Source of the DNA: LMUY01 sp965276785
GTDB taxonomy: Bacteria; Pseudomonadota; Alphaproteobacteria; Acetobacterales; Acetobacteraceae
Assembly (NCBI GenBank): GCA_965276785.1
Contig: OZ255629.1
Coordinates: 4,154,001 to 4,218,000, forward strand
DNA length: 64,000 bases
Reading direction: 5' to 3'
This document shows, one piece after another, positions 17,049 through 26,800 of the stretch (positions are counted from its first letter, which is position 1; each line of letters opens with the position of its first letter). The notes beneath the pieces are model-generated. The model ran no database searches. It worked only from the letters and a program-made list of their open reading frames with translations, and was not told the origin of the DNA. The position numbers and the translations under genes were made by a program.

Positions 17049-17288
17049 ATTCCGGAAAGCCAAGCAGAACGGGCCAAGTCGCTGGTCAGCCGCCTGCAAG
17101 CGGAGGGCCACCACGAGGCGGCGGCGCGGGTTGAGGCCACGCTTGATCGATCCCCGGCCGGTACGGCCGTGCGGCATACGCTAGACGATGTTTGCCAATG
17201 GCTACTAACCGCGGTCGAGGCGCTCGACCCGAAAACAGCGCTGATGGCCGAGGAACTCCGGCTCGAACTGGACAAGCGCCTGCTGTGA
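17049..17288 (+). pseudogene. Headless remnant of a small unknown gene
   Basis: From a TGA at 17046 to a TGA at 17286, one frame reads as a believable helical protein of about 79 residues (for example AKSLVSRLQAEGHHEAAARV, later MAEELRLELDKRLL). It has host-like codon use but no ATG, GTG or TTG near its N-terminus; the first codon after the stop is ATT. The likely explanation is a small gene that lost its start region. I do not recognise the family. The rest of 16665-17384 shows no intact gene. Confidence 0.35.
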
Positions 17289-17384
17289 AATACCGGTAGG
17301 GCTGGGGCGCTTGCCGCTGATACGACCGATGGACTAGTTCGGCACGCCTCTTGCAGCTACCTGGCATGCCCCGCAGGTGGATCC

Positions 17385-18698
17385 ATGTCCGCGACTGCTG
17401 TTGAGGCCGGCCTGCCGCGGATCCCACCTGCGGCGCTGCGGCGGATCATCTTCGCCAGCATTATCGGCAGTATGATCGAGTGGTACGACTTCACCCTTTA
17501 CGGCACCGCCGCCACGCTGGTGTTCGGCAAGCTGTTCTTCCCCAGCACCGACCCGGCCATCGGCACCTTGATTTCCATTGCCGCATATGGCGTGGGCTTC
17601 CTGGCTCGCCCGCTCGGCGGGGCGCTGTTCGGCCATTTCGGCGACCGGGTTGGGCGCAAACGCATGCTGGCGCTCACCGTCATCATCATGGGCGGCGGCA
17701 CCTTCCTGATTGGCTGCCTCCCCACTTACGGCCAGGTCGGGGTCGCCGCCCCCATCCTACTGATCGCGCTGCGGCTGGTGCAGGGCGTGGGCATCGGCGG
17801 CGAGTGGGGCGGTGCGGTGCTGATGATGGTGGAGAACGCGCGGCCGACCCAGCGCGGGCTGTTCGGCAGCCTGGTGCAGGCCGGCAGCCCGTTTGGCGTT
17901 TTGGCCTCCATCGCCGTCTTTGCGTTGGTCTCCGCCCTGGTACCGGACGCCAGCTTTCAGGCCTGGGGTTGGCGCATTCCGTTCCTGCTGAGCATGGTTC
18001 TGGTGGGCATCGGCCTTTGGATTCGGCTCAGCCTGGCCGAAACGCCCGCGTTCCAACGCCTGCTGATACGGGGTGACGTCCGCCGCGCCCCCCTGGTCGA
18101 GGTGCTGACGCAGCATCGCCGCATGTTCTTCACTGCCATCGCGCTGAAAGTGTCGGAGATCGCTTGGGCGGTGACCGGCACCGTGTTTTCCATTGTCTAC
18201 GTCACTGGCAAGCTCGGCCTGCCGCGCGGCACGGTGCTGACCGCGATTGAGATAGCGGCTTTTGTGCAAATGCTGATCACGCCCTGCTATGGCTGGCTGT
18301 CGGACCGGTTTGGCCGCAAGCCGCTCTACATCTTTGCCTGCCTGTTTTCGATGGCCTTTGCCTTCCCGGTGTTCTCGTTGCTCGACACCAAGGACACTGG
18401 CCTGATCATCCTCGCCATCGCCGTCGCGGTCGGCATTGGGCAGGGGGTGATGTTCGGTGTCGGCGCCACCTTCATGTCCGAACTGTTCAGCACTGGGGTT
18501 CGCTACAGTGGCGCCTCGATGGGCTTCCAGATTGGCGCGGCGCTCAGCGGCGGGTTTACCCCGATCATTGCCGCCGCCCTCTTGCATGGCAGCGGCGGCA
18601 GTAGCTTCGGCATTTCCTGCTACCTGGTGGCGCTCGCCGCCATCACGCTGGCCGCCACGCTCTCGGCGCCGGAGACGGCCCACCGGCCGCTGACTTAG
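17385..18698 (+). CDS. MFS transporter, metabolite:H+ symporter (MHS) type
   Basis: 437 residues with about 12 membrane helices. The N-terminal GSMIEWYDFTLYGTAA is characteristic of the MHS branch (ShiA, ProP, KgtP relatives). The loop 2-3 motif GHFGDRVGRKRML and its repeat in the second half, GWLSDRFGRKPLYI, are present. It would import an organic acid or osmolyte with protons; the substrate is not decidable. The gene ends tail to tail with the acyltransferase gene, whose stop overlaps its own by four bases. Confidence 0.9.
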   Translation: MSATAVEAGLPRIPPAALRRIIFASIIGSMIEWYDFTLYGTAATLVFGKLFFPSTDPAIGTLISIAAYGVGFLARPLGGALFGHFGDRVGRKRMLALTVIIMGGGTFLIGCLPTYGQVGVAAPILLIALRLVQGVGIGGEWGGAVLMMVENARPTQRGLFGSLVQAGSPFGVLASIAVFALVSALVPDASFQAWGWRIPFLLSMVLVGIGLWIRLSLAETPAFQRLLIRGDVRRAPLVEVLTQHRRMFFTAIALKVSEIAWAVTGTVFSIVYVTGKLGLPRGTVLTAIEIAAFVQMLITPCYGWLSDRFGRKPLYIFACLFSMAFAFPVFSLLDTKDTGLIILAIAVAVGIGQGVMFGVGATFMSELFSTGVRYSGASMGFQIGAALSGGFTPIIAAALLHGSGGSSFGISCYLVALAAITLAATLSAPETAHRPLT

Positions 18699-19729
18699 AA
18701 GGCCAGCTGACGCCGGGTCTCGTCCACGGTCCGGCGCAGCCAGCGGCCGGCGCAATAGAACGCGGTTTTGCGGTCCACCACATAGCGCGGTTCTACCTGC
18801 CCGCCGAACCCGGAGTAGAACAACCGGCTGCCCGGAGAGCCGACATTGTCGAAGTCAAACACCAACGACCGCTCGTTGGCCATCTTGATGGCATGCCACA
18901 GCAGCAGGCTGACGGTGCCGTTCGCCGCGCTGGCCGAGCGGGTGGTCAGCAGATAGTACATCGCGCGCTGGTCCCACACCACGACAATGGCCGCCAGGAT
19001 TTCGCCACCCTCGCTGCGCACCGCCAAAATCCGGCCGCGCCCATGTTGCAGCGCCGCGGCGCAGACCGGACCCATCCGGCTGTAGAAGTTGTGCCGCTGG
19101 CGCTTGACGAGGTTGCATTCGTAGGCGCGGACGAACTCCGCCGGGTCCGTGACCGCCGTCACCTGCCAGCGTTCCTCCGCACGGCGAATGACGTTGCGGG
19201 TCTTATCGCGCAGCGCCTGCCATAACGCCGCCTCGCCGCGAGGATACACCACGTAGGTAAACTGCACCTGCGTGTTCCAGCCAGCATCTGTGAACGCGAA
19301 CGTGTCCAATGTTCCGGCATGCAGCGGCATGGAGTAGGCGCTGCAGGCTGGGAGCTTGCGGATCAGTGCCTGCGTGATTTCGAAGTGGTTGTTGTGCCGC
19401 GTGGTCAGGTTGCCTGGGCCGGTGTCGAGCGCCGGTCCAAGCGAATGGCAGAATTGCGGCTCGCTGCAGAGCGTCAGGCCGAACACATGCGGGGTCAGCA
19501 TGAATGGCAGCCGGCCGATCGTATGGCCGCCCGATTGCACCTCGACGACATCGTAGTTGGAGTTACTGGCCGCCTCGAGCCACCAAGGAGTGTGGAAGAT
19601 AGTCGGGGCTAGCGAGTCCAGCCCGGGCGCCGCGTTGCCGGCGCGGGCTGCCACGCGCTCGGTCGTCAGAGCCGCGCCGTGCGGGTCTGTTTGCTCCACA
19701 CTTCCCCCTTCATTGCCCCCACCAGACAT
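18695..19729 (-). CDS. GNAT/FemAB-like acyltransferase
   Basis: 344 residues from the ATG at 19729 (MSGGGNEGG); 19777 would add 16 unlikely residues. The pattern FHTPWWLEAAS, GRLPFMLTPHVFGL, ALRDKTRNVIRRAEERW, LVKRQRHNFYSR and VFDFDNVGSPGSRLFYSGFG fits the BioF2-like GNAT group (GNAT_acetyltransf_6), related to FemX peptidoglycan aminoacyl transferases and to proteins acting on exopolysaccharide or lipid. No membrane segment is seen. The substrate is unknown. Confidence 0.8.
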   Translation of the reverse strand: MSGGGNEGGSVEQTDPHGAALTTERVAARAGNAAPGLDSLAPTIFHTPWWLEAASNSNYDVVEVQSGGHTIGRLPFMLTPHVFGLTLCSEPQFCHSLGPALDTGPGNLTTRHNNHFEITQALIRKLPACSAYSMPLHAGTLDTFAFTDAGWNTQVQFTYVVYPRGEAALWQALRDKTRNVIRRAEERWQVTAVTDPAEFVRAYECNLVKRQRHNFYSRMGPVCAAALQHGRGRILAVRSEGGEILAAIVVVWDQRAMYYLLTTRSASAANGTVSLLLWHAIKMANERSLVFDFDNVGSPGSRLFYSGFGGQVEPRYVVDRKTAFYCAGRWLRRTVDETRRQLAF

Positions 19730-19773
19730 TGCGTCGTCGTTGCGTAGCCGGTTGTTTTTGTCGCTGGCCAGAC

Positions 19774-19807
19774 ACACGTTTTCGTGTACTGTGTATCGTA
19801 ATGTGTA
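19774..19807. promoter_or_regulatory. Possible operator: palindrome and YGTGTA repeats between divergent genes
   Basis: ACACGTTTTCGTGT (19774-19787) is a perfect palindrome around TTTT, and YGTGTA recurs at 19783, 19790 and 19802. The cluster lies between the acyltransferase and the sorbosone-dehydrogenase-like gene, which diverge. Such an arrangement suits a repressor site, but no regulator gene is adjacent. Inference only. Confidence 0.3.
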
Positions 19808-19944
19808 CCCGTGAGTCAGCCCGTAAGCAAGCGTGAACGCGCCGTCAATTTCGTGAAGGTTGTGTGAGGCTTTATCTCGCGGCAGTGTTCATGCACGCTG
19901 CCTGTCCGCCACTACCCAGCCTCGCCCTTGCAAGCCGTGGTGCC

Positions 19945-21267
19945 ATGCGTTTCCTCCCATTGTTCTTCGCGGCCGCCGCACTTTGGCTGATGCCCGCTCT
20001 CCCGCTCTCGGCCGCCGACCCGGTGCGAACCGGGGCCGCCGCGTTGGGCGACTGGCGTAGCGATGCGCCCGGCGTGGTTCGACACATCACGCTCGCCGAC
20101 TTGCCGTCGCCCTATGCGACGCCCTCCGCCGGTAACGGGCCTCACGTGGTGGAGCGGCCGGCGGGCGCCATGCCGCAAGTGCCAAAGGGCTTCCGCGTCG
20201 CGTTGTTCGCACAAGCGCTGCAGAACCCGCGCATCCTGCGGGTGGCGCCAAACGGCGACCTGTTTGTGGCGGAGACCGCTCCCGGCCGCGTGCTCGTGTT
20301 CCGTGCCGCGGGGCAGCCCACCACCTTCGCCGAAGCGTTGCATCAGCCGTTCGGCATCGCCTTCTACCCGCCGGGGCCGAACCCCGCCTGGATTTACATC
20401 GCCGAGCAAAACCGCGTCCTCCGCTACCCGTATCGCAACGGGGACTTGGCGCCGCGCGGCCCGGCGCAGACGGTGGTGGCCCAACTCGCCCCCACCGAAT
20501 GGGGGCACACCACGCGTGACATCGCCTTCTCGCCAGACGGCGCCCACATGTATGTCTCCGTCGGCTCCGGCTCCAACATCGCCGAGGAAATGCCGGCCCA
20601 TCCGCCTGCTGCCTGGCCGCAAGATCACCCGCTCGGCGCCGCGTGGGGCACCGAGGCCGGTCGCGCCGACGTGCTCGAATTCACTCCGGACGGCAAAGAC
20701 GGCCATCCCCTCGCCACGGGCATCCGCAACTGCGTGGGCCTGGCGGTGCAGCCCGGCGCCGGCGCGCTGTGGTGCTCCACCAACGAACGCGACGGTCTCG
20801 GTGACAACCTGGTGCCCGACTACGTCACCCGCGTGCACGAGGGCGAATTCTTCGGCTGGCCCTGGTGGTATATGGGCAACCAGGAGGACCCGCGGCATCG
20901 CGGCGAGCGGCCCGACCTGACCGGCCGCGTGACCACGCCGGACGTGCTGCTGCAGCCGCATTCGGCGTCGCTGGAAATGGCGTTCTATGACGGCCGAGCC
21001 TTCCCGCCCGCCTGGCGTGGCGCCTTCGCCGCCGAGCACGGCTCCTGGAACCGGGCCAAGCGGACTGGCTACAAAGTGGTCCGCATCGTGCTGGACGAGA
21101 AGGGCAACCCGACCGGGGAATACCAGGATTTCCTCACCGGCTTCGTGCTGAACGACGGCGCGGTCTGGGGGCGCCCGGTCGGCGTGGCGGTGGCCCGCGA
21201 TGGCGCGCTGTTCGTCGGTGAGGACGGCAACGGCACGATCTGGCGGGTGAGTTACAGCGGTGGCTGA
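19945..21267 (+). CDS. PQQ-dependent sugar dehydrogenase, L-sorbosone dehydrogenase-like
   Basis: 440 residues from the ATG at 19945, which starts a clean signal peptide (MRFLPLFFAAAALWLMPALP, cleavage near LSAA). The body is a six-bladed propeller: GFRVALFAQALQNPRILRVA, LFVAETAPGRVLVF, HTTRDIAFSPDGAHMYVSVG, TGIRNCVGLAVQPGAG, EFFGWPWWYMGN and AFAAEHGSWNRAKRTGYKVV. These match the soluble glucose/sorbosone dehydrogenase family, which oxidises sugars or aldehydes in the periplasm using PQQ. No cytochrome CxxCH motif is fused. It appears monocistronic. Confidence 0.88.
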   Translation: MRFLPLFFAAAALWLMPALPLSAADPVRTGAAALGDWRSDAPGVVRHITLADLPSPYATPSAGNGPHVVERPAGAMPQVPKGFRVALFAQALQNPRILRVAPNGDLFVAETAPGRVLVFRAAGQPTTFAEALHQPFGIAFYPPGPNPAWIYIAEQNRVLRYPYRNGDLAPRGPAQTVVAQLAPTEWGHTTRDIAFSPDGAHMYVSVGSGSNIAEEMPAHPPAAWPQDHPLGAAWGTEAGRADVLEFTPDGKDGHPLATGIRNCVGLAVQPGAGALWCSTNERDGLGDNLVPDYVTRVHEGEFFGWPWWYMGNQEDPRHRGERPDLTGRVTTPDVLLQPHSASLEMAFYDGRAFPPAWRGAFAAEHGSWNRAKRTGYKVVRIVLDEKGNPTGEYQDFLTGFVLNDGAVWGRPVGVAVARDGALFVGEDGNGTIWRVSYSGG

Positions 21268-21305
21268 CCTTGACAGGCCTGCGCTTCTAGCGTAGTGACT
21301 GAGGC

Positions 21306-21575
21306 GTGGAATTCGAGTGGGACAGCCGCAAAGACGGGCGTACCCGCGAAAACCGCGGTTTCGGGTTTGACTTCGCCACGCTGATCTTCGGGCGGGATAC
21401 GATCGAATGACCGGACGATCGGCATGCCTACGGCGAAATCCGTGTGCGGGCGATTGGCGAGGTGGATGGGGTCGTGCTGCATGTCGTCTTCACCGACCGC
21501 CCCGGCACCCGCCGGATCATCTCGGCCCGGCTGGCCAACAGAAAGGAGCGAGAGCGATGGCACACAAGACTATGA
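21306..21575 (+). pseudogene. brnT: BrnT-family toxin broken by an in-frame TGA
   Basis: From the GTG at 21306 the frame reads VEFEWDSRKDGRTRENRGFG and FDFATLIFGRDTIE. It then meets TGA at 21408-21410 and continues without shift as PDDRHAYGEIRVRAIGEVDG, TDRPGTRRIISARLANRKER and a stop at 21573. Joined, this is a complete ~89-residue BrnT-type RNase toxin. A single change (CGA or TGG to TGA) explains the stop. The 3' end overlaps the antitoxin start by 19 bases, the usual brnTA arrangement. Unless the stop is read through, the toxin is inactive. Confidence 0.75.
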
Positions 21576-21904
21576 CGCTGGACGAAATCCGTGCCGCGCG
21601 CCCCATGGTGGATCGGGCGAAGATCGCGGCCACGACGGAAGCGGACATCCGGCGCCAGCAGATCGAGGACGGTGAGGATCCGGACGCGTTGCTGCCGCCA
21701 TTCCGGCTGTCGCCCGACGTCCGCGCGATCCGGACGCGGTTGACCATGACGCAGCAGGGCTTTGCCGACGCGATCGGCGTACCCGTTGCCACCGTGCGCA
21801 ATTGGGAGCAGCACCGCACCAGCATGGACCCGGCAGTCCGTTCCCTGTTGCGCGCCGTCGAGCGCGAACCAGAGGCGGTGTTGCGGGCGTTGGCAAGCCC
21901 GTAA
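21557..21904 (+). CDS. XRE-type helix-turn-helix antitoxin
   Basis: 115 residues from the ATG at 21557, with AAGGAG eight bases upstream. The N-terminal half is acidic and probably wraps the toxin (DEIRAARPMVDRAKIAATTE). The C-terminal half is an HTH domain (IRTRLTMTQQGFADAIGVPV, TVRNWEQHRTSMDPA). It would neutralise the BrnT-like toxin encoded just upstream and repress the operon. It is intact although the toxin carries a stop codon. The helix-turn-helix type differs from the ribbon-helix-helix of classical BrnA. Confidence 0.85.
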   Translation: MAHKTMTLDEIRAARPMVDRAKIAATTEADIRRQQIEDGEDPDALLPPFRLSPDVRAIRTRLTMTQQGFADAIGVPVATVRNWEQHRTSMDPAVRSLLRAVEREPEAVLRALASP

Positions 21905-21924
21905 CGGCCGGCCAGCCTGCCGCT

Positions 21925-23079
21925 CTGATCACCCGCCTCTGCATCTCCGGCTATCGCTCGTTGCGCGACGTGCGGCTGGAGCTCGGCGCGCTGACCGTGA
22001 TCACCGGCGCCAATGGCAGCGGCAAGTCCAGCCTCTATCGCGCTTTACGTTTGCTGGCGGACGTGGCGCAGGGGCGCGTCATCCCCTCGCTGGCCATGGA
22101 GGGTGGCCTGCCCTCCGTGCTGTGGGCGGGGCCGGAGGCGTTCTCCCGCGGCATGACGCAGGGCTGGCAGCCGGTGCAGGGCACAGCCCGGAAAAGCCCG
22201 GTCAGTCTCAAGCTGGGCTTCGCCTCGCCGGATTACGGCTATGCCATCGATCTTGGCCTGCCTGCCCCGGTGCCGCCGTCGCGCTTCGCACGCGACCCGG
22301 AGATCAAGTCCGAAAGCCTGTGGACCGGCGAAATCCTGCGCCCGGCGCTAGCGTTTGCCCAGCGCAACGGCCCGGCGGTGAAAATCCGCGACGCCCGCGG
22401 GGTATGGCAGCCAGCGGCGGCGGATTTGCTGGCGTTCGACAGCATGCTGACCCACTGCACCGACCCGCGCGAGGCAGCCGAGCTATTGGTGTTACGCGAT
22501 CGGCTGCGTGGCTGGCGCTTCTATGACCATTTCCGCACCGACACCGATGCGCCGGCACGGCGGCGCCAAGTCGGCACCCGCACCCCTGTGCTGGCCAGCG
22601 ACGGCGCCGACTTGGCCGCGGCGATTGCGACCATCCAGGAGATTGGGGCAGAGGACGCGCTGAAGGAAGCGATCGAGGATGCATTCCCCGGCAGTTCGCT
22701 CGCCGTCGCCATGGCCGAGGGCTGGTTCGAAGTGGAGGTGCGCCAGCACGGGCTGTTGCGGCCGCTGCGGACGGCCGAGTTGTCCGACGGGACACTGCGC
22801 TACCTATTGCTGGTGGCGGCATTGCTGTCGCCCCGGCCGCCGGAGCTGATGATCCTCAACGAGCCGGAGACCAGCTTGCATGGCGACCTGTTGTCGCCTC
22901 TGGCCCGGCTGATTGCGGACGCGTCCCGCCGCTCGCAGGTGCTGGTGGTCTCGCATGCGGCCGCCCTGGTGGACGCGCTGGAGCGGGAGGGCGGGCGGCG
23001 GATCGTGCTGGAGAAGCGTCTGGGCGAGACGGTTGTGCAGGGGGAGGACGCGCCGGCTTGGGTTTGGCCGGGCCGGTAG
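21925..23079 (+). CDS. AAA_21-type predicted ATPase (COG4637-like)
   Basis: 384 residues if translation starts at the CTG at 21925. The domain begins at once with ITRLCISGYRSLRDVRLELG and Walker A ITGANGSGKSSLYRA, followed later by LSDGTLRYLLLVAALL, LMILNEPETSLHGDLL (Walker B) and VLVVSHAAALVDALE (switch His). No ATG, GTG or TTG lies near; the only such codon is a TTG at 21802, 103 bases inside the antitoxin gene. The family belongs to the RecF/OLD-like ATPases with no assigned role. Its closeness to the toxin-antitoxin pair may be functional or accidental. Confidence 0.8.
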   Translation: MITRLCISGYRSLRDVRLELGALTVITGANGSGKSSLYRALRLLADVAQGRVIPSLAMEGGLPSVLWAGPEAFSRGMTQGWQPVQGTARKSPVSLKLGFASPDYGYAIDLGLPAPVPPSRFARDPEIKSESLWTGEILRPALAFAQRNGPAVKIRDARGVWQPAAADLLAFDSMLTHCTDPREAAELLVLRDRLRGWRFYDHFRTDTDAPARRRQVGTRTPVLASDGADLAAAIATIQEIGAEDALKEAIEDAFPGSSLAVAMAEGWFEVEVRQHGLLRPLRTAELSDGTLRYLLLVAALLSPRPPELMILNEPETSLHGDLLSPLARLIADASRRSQVLVVSHAAALVDALEREGGRRIVLEKRLGETVVQGEDAPAWVWPGR

Positions 23080-23080
23080 G

Positions 23081-23860
23081 TCACGGGTCCAAGAAGTGCG
23101 GCGGCCGCTTGGCCAGGAACGCAGCCATACCCTCTTGGGCGTCAGGATGGTCAGACATCTCGGCAGCGAGTTGTTCCTCGAACGCCGCGGTTTCGTCCCG
23201 GTCGTGCCAGAGGCTGAATTGGGCGGCCCGCCGGGTCGCCAGGATCGCGGCGGGCGAGGCGCTGGCGATCCGCAATGCCGTGGCAACGGCGGCGGCGTGC
23301 AACTCGGCGCGGGGCACCACGCGGGACACCAGGCCAAGCTGGTACGCCCGCTGCGCGCTGACGTCCTCGCCCAGCAACAGCAAGTCCAACGCCTGGCAGC
23401 GGCCGAGCAGACGGGATAGGCGCTGCAGCCCCATGCCCCAGCTCGGCAACAGGCCAAGATAGGCGTCGCCGGTGCGGAACACCGCGTCCTCCGCCGCCAC
23501 GCGGATGTCGCACATCCAGGCCAGCGCGGTGCCCCCGCCGATGCACCAGCCGGCGATGGCCGCCACCACTGGCTTGCGGCAGTGCTCGATGGCCAGCACG
23601 GTCCGGCGGGCGAGATCGCGGAAGCGGCAGGCGCCTGCGGGATCGAGCGACTGCTGCTCGTTCAGGTCGGCGCCAGCGCAGAAAGCGCGCTCGCCGGCAC
23701 CGGCCAGGATGAGGCAGCGCACGGTGCTCTCTTGCTCCAGCCGGTGTAGCGCGGCTTGGAGGGCGTGGAGCATAGCGATGGTCGCCGCGTTCACCGGCGG
23801 GTGGTCGAGCCAGATGGTGGCGACCGGGCCGGCTTGGTCCACCCGGATGGTGTCAGACAT
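23081..23860 (-). CDS. Enoyl-CoA hydratase/isomerase family protein
   Basis: 259 residues from the ATG at 23860, which overlaps the end of the hydantoinase gene by eight bases. Crotonase-fold features are clear: GAGERAFCAGADLNEQ (oxyanion loop), VVAAIAGWCIGGGTALAWMC (second oxyanion hole), AVFRTGDAYLGLLPSWGMG and the C-terminal helix. The Glu pair used by true hydratases is not obvious: one position is replaced within LGLLPSWG. It may therefore be an isomerase, hydrolase or decarboxylase variant. Coupling to the hydantoinase/oxoprolinase suggests a catabolic pathway. Confidence 0.85.
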   Translation of the reverse strand: MSDTIRVDQAGPVATIWLDHPPVNAATIAMLHALQAALHRLEQESTVRCLILAGAGERAFCAGADLNEQQSLDPAGACRFRDLARRTVLAIEHCRKPVVAAIAGWCIGGGTALAWMCDIRVAAEDAVFRTGDAYLGLLPSWGMGLQRLSRLLGRCQALDLLLLGEDVSAQRAYQLGLVSRVVPRAELHAAAVATALRIASASPAAILATRRAAQFSLWHDRDETAAFEEQLAAEMSDHPDAQEGMAAFLAKRPPHFLDP

Positions 23861-26800
23861 AGCCGAGTGCTGCGTCCCGCGCGGCGGCCGCCGGGTCGCG
23901 CTCGGCGGGCGGTCCGAAACCGCCGCCGCCCGAGGTTTCCAGCCGCACCACGTCGCCGCGACGGAGCCGCAGGCCGTCGGTTTTGGGCGGAATGGGTGTT
24001 TGCACGCCGTCGCGAAGCAGGAGCAGACGGCCCGGCGTGGCGGGGCTGCCTCCTGCCAGGCCATAAGGAGCGTGGGCGAAGCGGTCCATGTTGGCTGTGA
24101 AGATGCAAGCCTCGCACTCCACCTGCCATTCGCGCACCAAGCCGAGCCCGCCGCGCCGCCGCCCAGGGCCGCCGGAGCCAGGGAGCAGGCCATAGCGCTG
24201 TAAGCTGAGCGGCAGGCCGGTTTCGATCATCTCCACCGGGATGTTGCTGTTGTTGTGCATGCCGGAAGAGAACGCGTTGACCCCGTCCTTGTGCGGATGA
24301 GCGCCGGAGCCGCCGATCTCGATCTCCACCAGCACCTCGCGCGGGCCTTGCGCGGGAATAGTCTGGAAGGTGCAGACATAGCTGTTGCCGTAATAGGCGG
24401 CCGGGATGCGGTCGGGCACCGCTTGGTGCAGCGCGCCGTGCATGGCGTTCAGCAGCCGGTGGGTGACGGCGATGCGGTGCGCCACCGGGGCCGGGGCGCG
24501 GGCGTTCACGCAGAGCCCCTCGGGGGCGATCACCCGCACCGGGCGGTAGCAGCCGGCGTTCACCGGCAGGCTGTCGTCACTGGCTGAGATGGCGGCGAAC
24601 AGCACGGCGGCGGCCGAGGAGGCGAGAGTGGCGTTGACCGGCCCACGCGTCTGCGGCGAGCAACCGGACAGGTCGGCGGTGAGCGTGTCGCCGGCGATTT
24701 CGAGGCGGACGTGGAGGCGGACCGGCTGGCCGAGGTCCACCCCGTCATCGTCCAAGACGTCCTCGAACTCATAGATGCCGTCTGGCATGCGCCGGATTGC
24801 GGCGCGCATGGCGGCCTCGCTGCCGTCCAGGATGCGGCGGCTGGCCTCGAGAAAGCGGGCGGCACCATGCCGCTCGGCCAGGCGGCGCAGGGCGGCGGCG
24901 CCCACTTCGAGGCTGGCCAGTTGAGATTGCAGGTCACCCAGCAGCAGGTCGGGCTTGCGCACGTTCTGGCGGATCATCGCCCAAACGGCGGCGTTGGGGC
25001 GGCCGGCCTCCACCAGCTTGAGGGGCGGAATGCGCAGGCCTTCCTGGAAGATCTCGGTCGCGGTCGCGGCGTACGACCCGGCCGCCAAGCCGCCGACATC
25101 AATGTGGTGGCAGAGCGTGCCGACAAAGCCGATGCGCGCGCCATTATGGATTACCGGCATGAAGGTGACGATGTCCGGCAGGTGCTGGCCGCCGCAATAC
25201 GGGTCGTTGGTGGCCACCACGTCGCCCTCACCCCAATTGGCGGCGTCCACGTGCTTGTCGAGCAACTCGCGGAGCAAGTGGCTCATCGAGTTCAGATGGC
25301 TTGGGATGCGGGCGGATTGGGCGAGGTTGTCGCCCCGAGCGTCAAACACGGCGGTGGAATAGTCCAGCAGTTCACGCACGATGGTGGAACGGCTGGTGCG
25401 CCACACGGTGGCGTCCATCTCGTTGGCGGCGGCGGTGAGCGCGTTGCGGATGATCTCGACGTCTACCGGGCCGAGGCCGGCTGGCTCGGCGGCCTGAGTG
25501 ATAGCGGCTTCGCGACGGGCGATCAGCGCGCCGGCCGGGCCGAGGGCGGCCTTCCAGCCGCTGCCGATCCAATGGGTGGCGAAGGGCTCTTCCACCAGGG
25601 CCGGCCCTTCGACCACGTCCGCGGGATGAAGCGCCTCGCGGTCCCAAACGGGAACGTTGCGCCAGGCGCCAGCTTCCCAGGCGCGGCGGGTGGCTTTTTG
25701 CGCGGCGCGCTCGGCCCGGACCGGTAGCGCGGTGTTAGGGCGCGCCAGGCGGCCGACGGCGGAGACGCGCAGGGTGACGATCTCGACCGATTCTGATGGG
25801 TCGGCGAAGGAGAAGCGGCGGCGATGGGCGTCGTGGAAGCTGGCCACGAGGCCGGCGAGTTCCGCCTCACCCGGCAGTTTAACGCCGACGCTTTGCCATG
25901 GAATGAGCAATTCAAACGCTTGGCCGTGATAGCGCATGTCAACGCCAACTTGGAGCTCGGCTTTGGCGGTCTCTAATGCGGTCCCCAGCCCGGCCGCTTT
26001 CTCGGCGAACATCTCTTGCGCGGCTTCAGCAAGCTCCGGAATCGGGCCCGCTCTGTTGGAGGGAAAGGAGACCAGGCGCTTGCGCATTCCAACGCCATCG
26101 TGCTCAAGCTGTGACATCGCCTCCTGTCGCAACTCACGAAGACCATGGCAGATTGCGTTCAGGTTCTCGGGCCGAGCCGGGATGAGGCGGCTGCGGGAAA
26201 AGTCCTGCACCAGGTCACCGAACAGGATGCCGCCAGCCGACAGCGTGCTGGGCTCGCGAGGAAATGCCACCTGCCGGATGCCCACCTCGTCGGCCACCGC
26301 CGTCGCGTGCAGGCCGCCGGCGCCGCCGAAGGAGAGCAGGGTGAAATCCCGCGGGTCCAGTCCCTTCTCGAACAGCGACAGACGCACCGCGGCGCCGAGG
26401 GCGTTGTCGGTCACGCGCAGGAGGCCCTCGGCGGCCGCCTCGGGGCTGAGGCCGAGCGGCTTTGCCACATGCTCGGCGACAGCGCGCCGGGCGCTCACCG
26501 CGTCCAGCGTCATCTTGCCGCCGAGGAAATACGCCGCGTCCAGCCGGCCGAGGGCGAGGTTGGCGTCGGTGACGGTCGGTTCGGTGCCGCCGCGGCCGTA
26601 CGCGACCGGGCCGGGGTTCGACCCGGCGGATCGCGGGCCCACGGTCAGCCGGCCGGCTGCGTCCACCGAGGCGATCGAGCCGCCGCCAGCGCCAATGGTG
26701 CGCATCTCCACCATTGGCAGCCGCACGGGCAGGCCGCCGACCTCGCCTTGCGTCACCGTGGCGACCCGGCCGCCCTGCACCACCGACACGTCGTAGGAGG

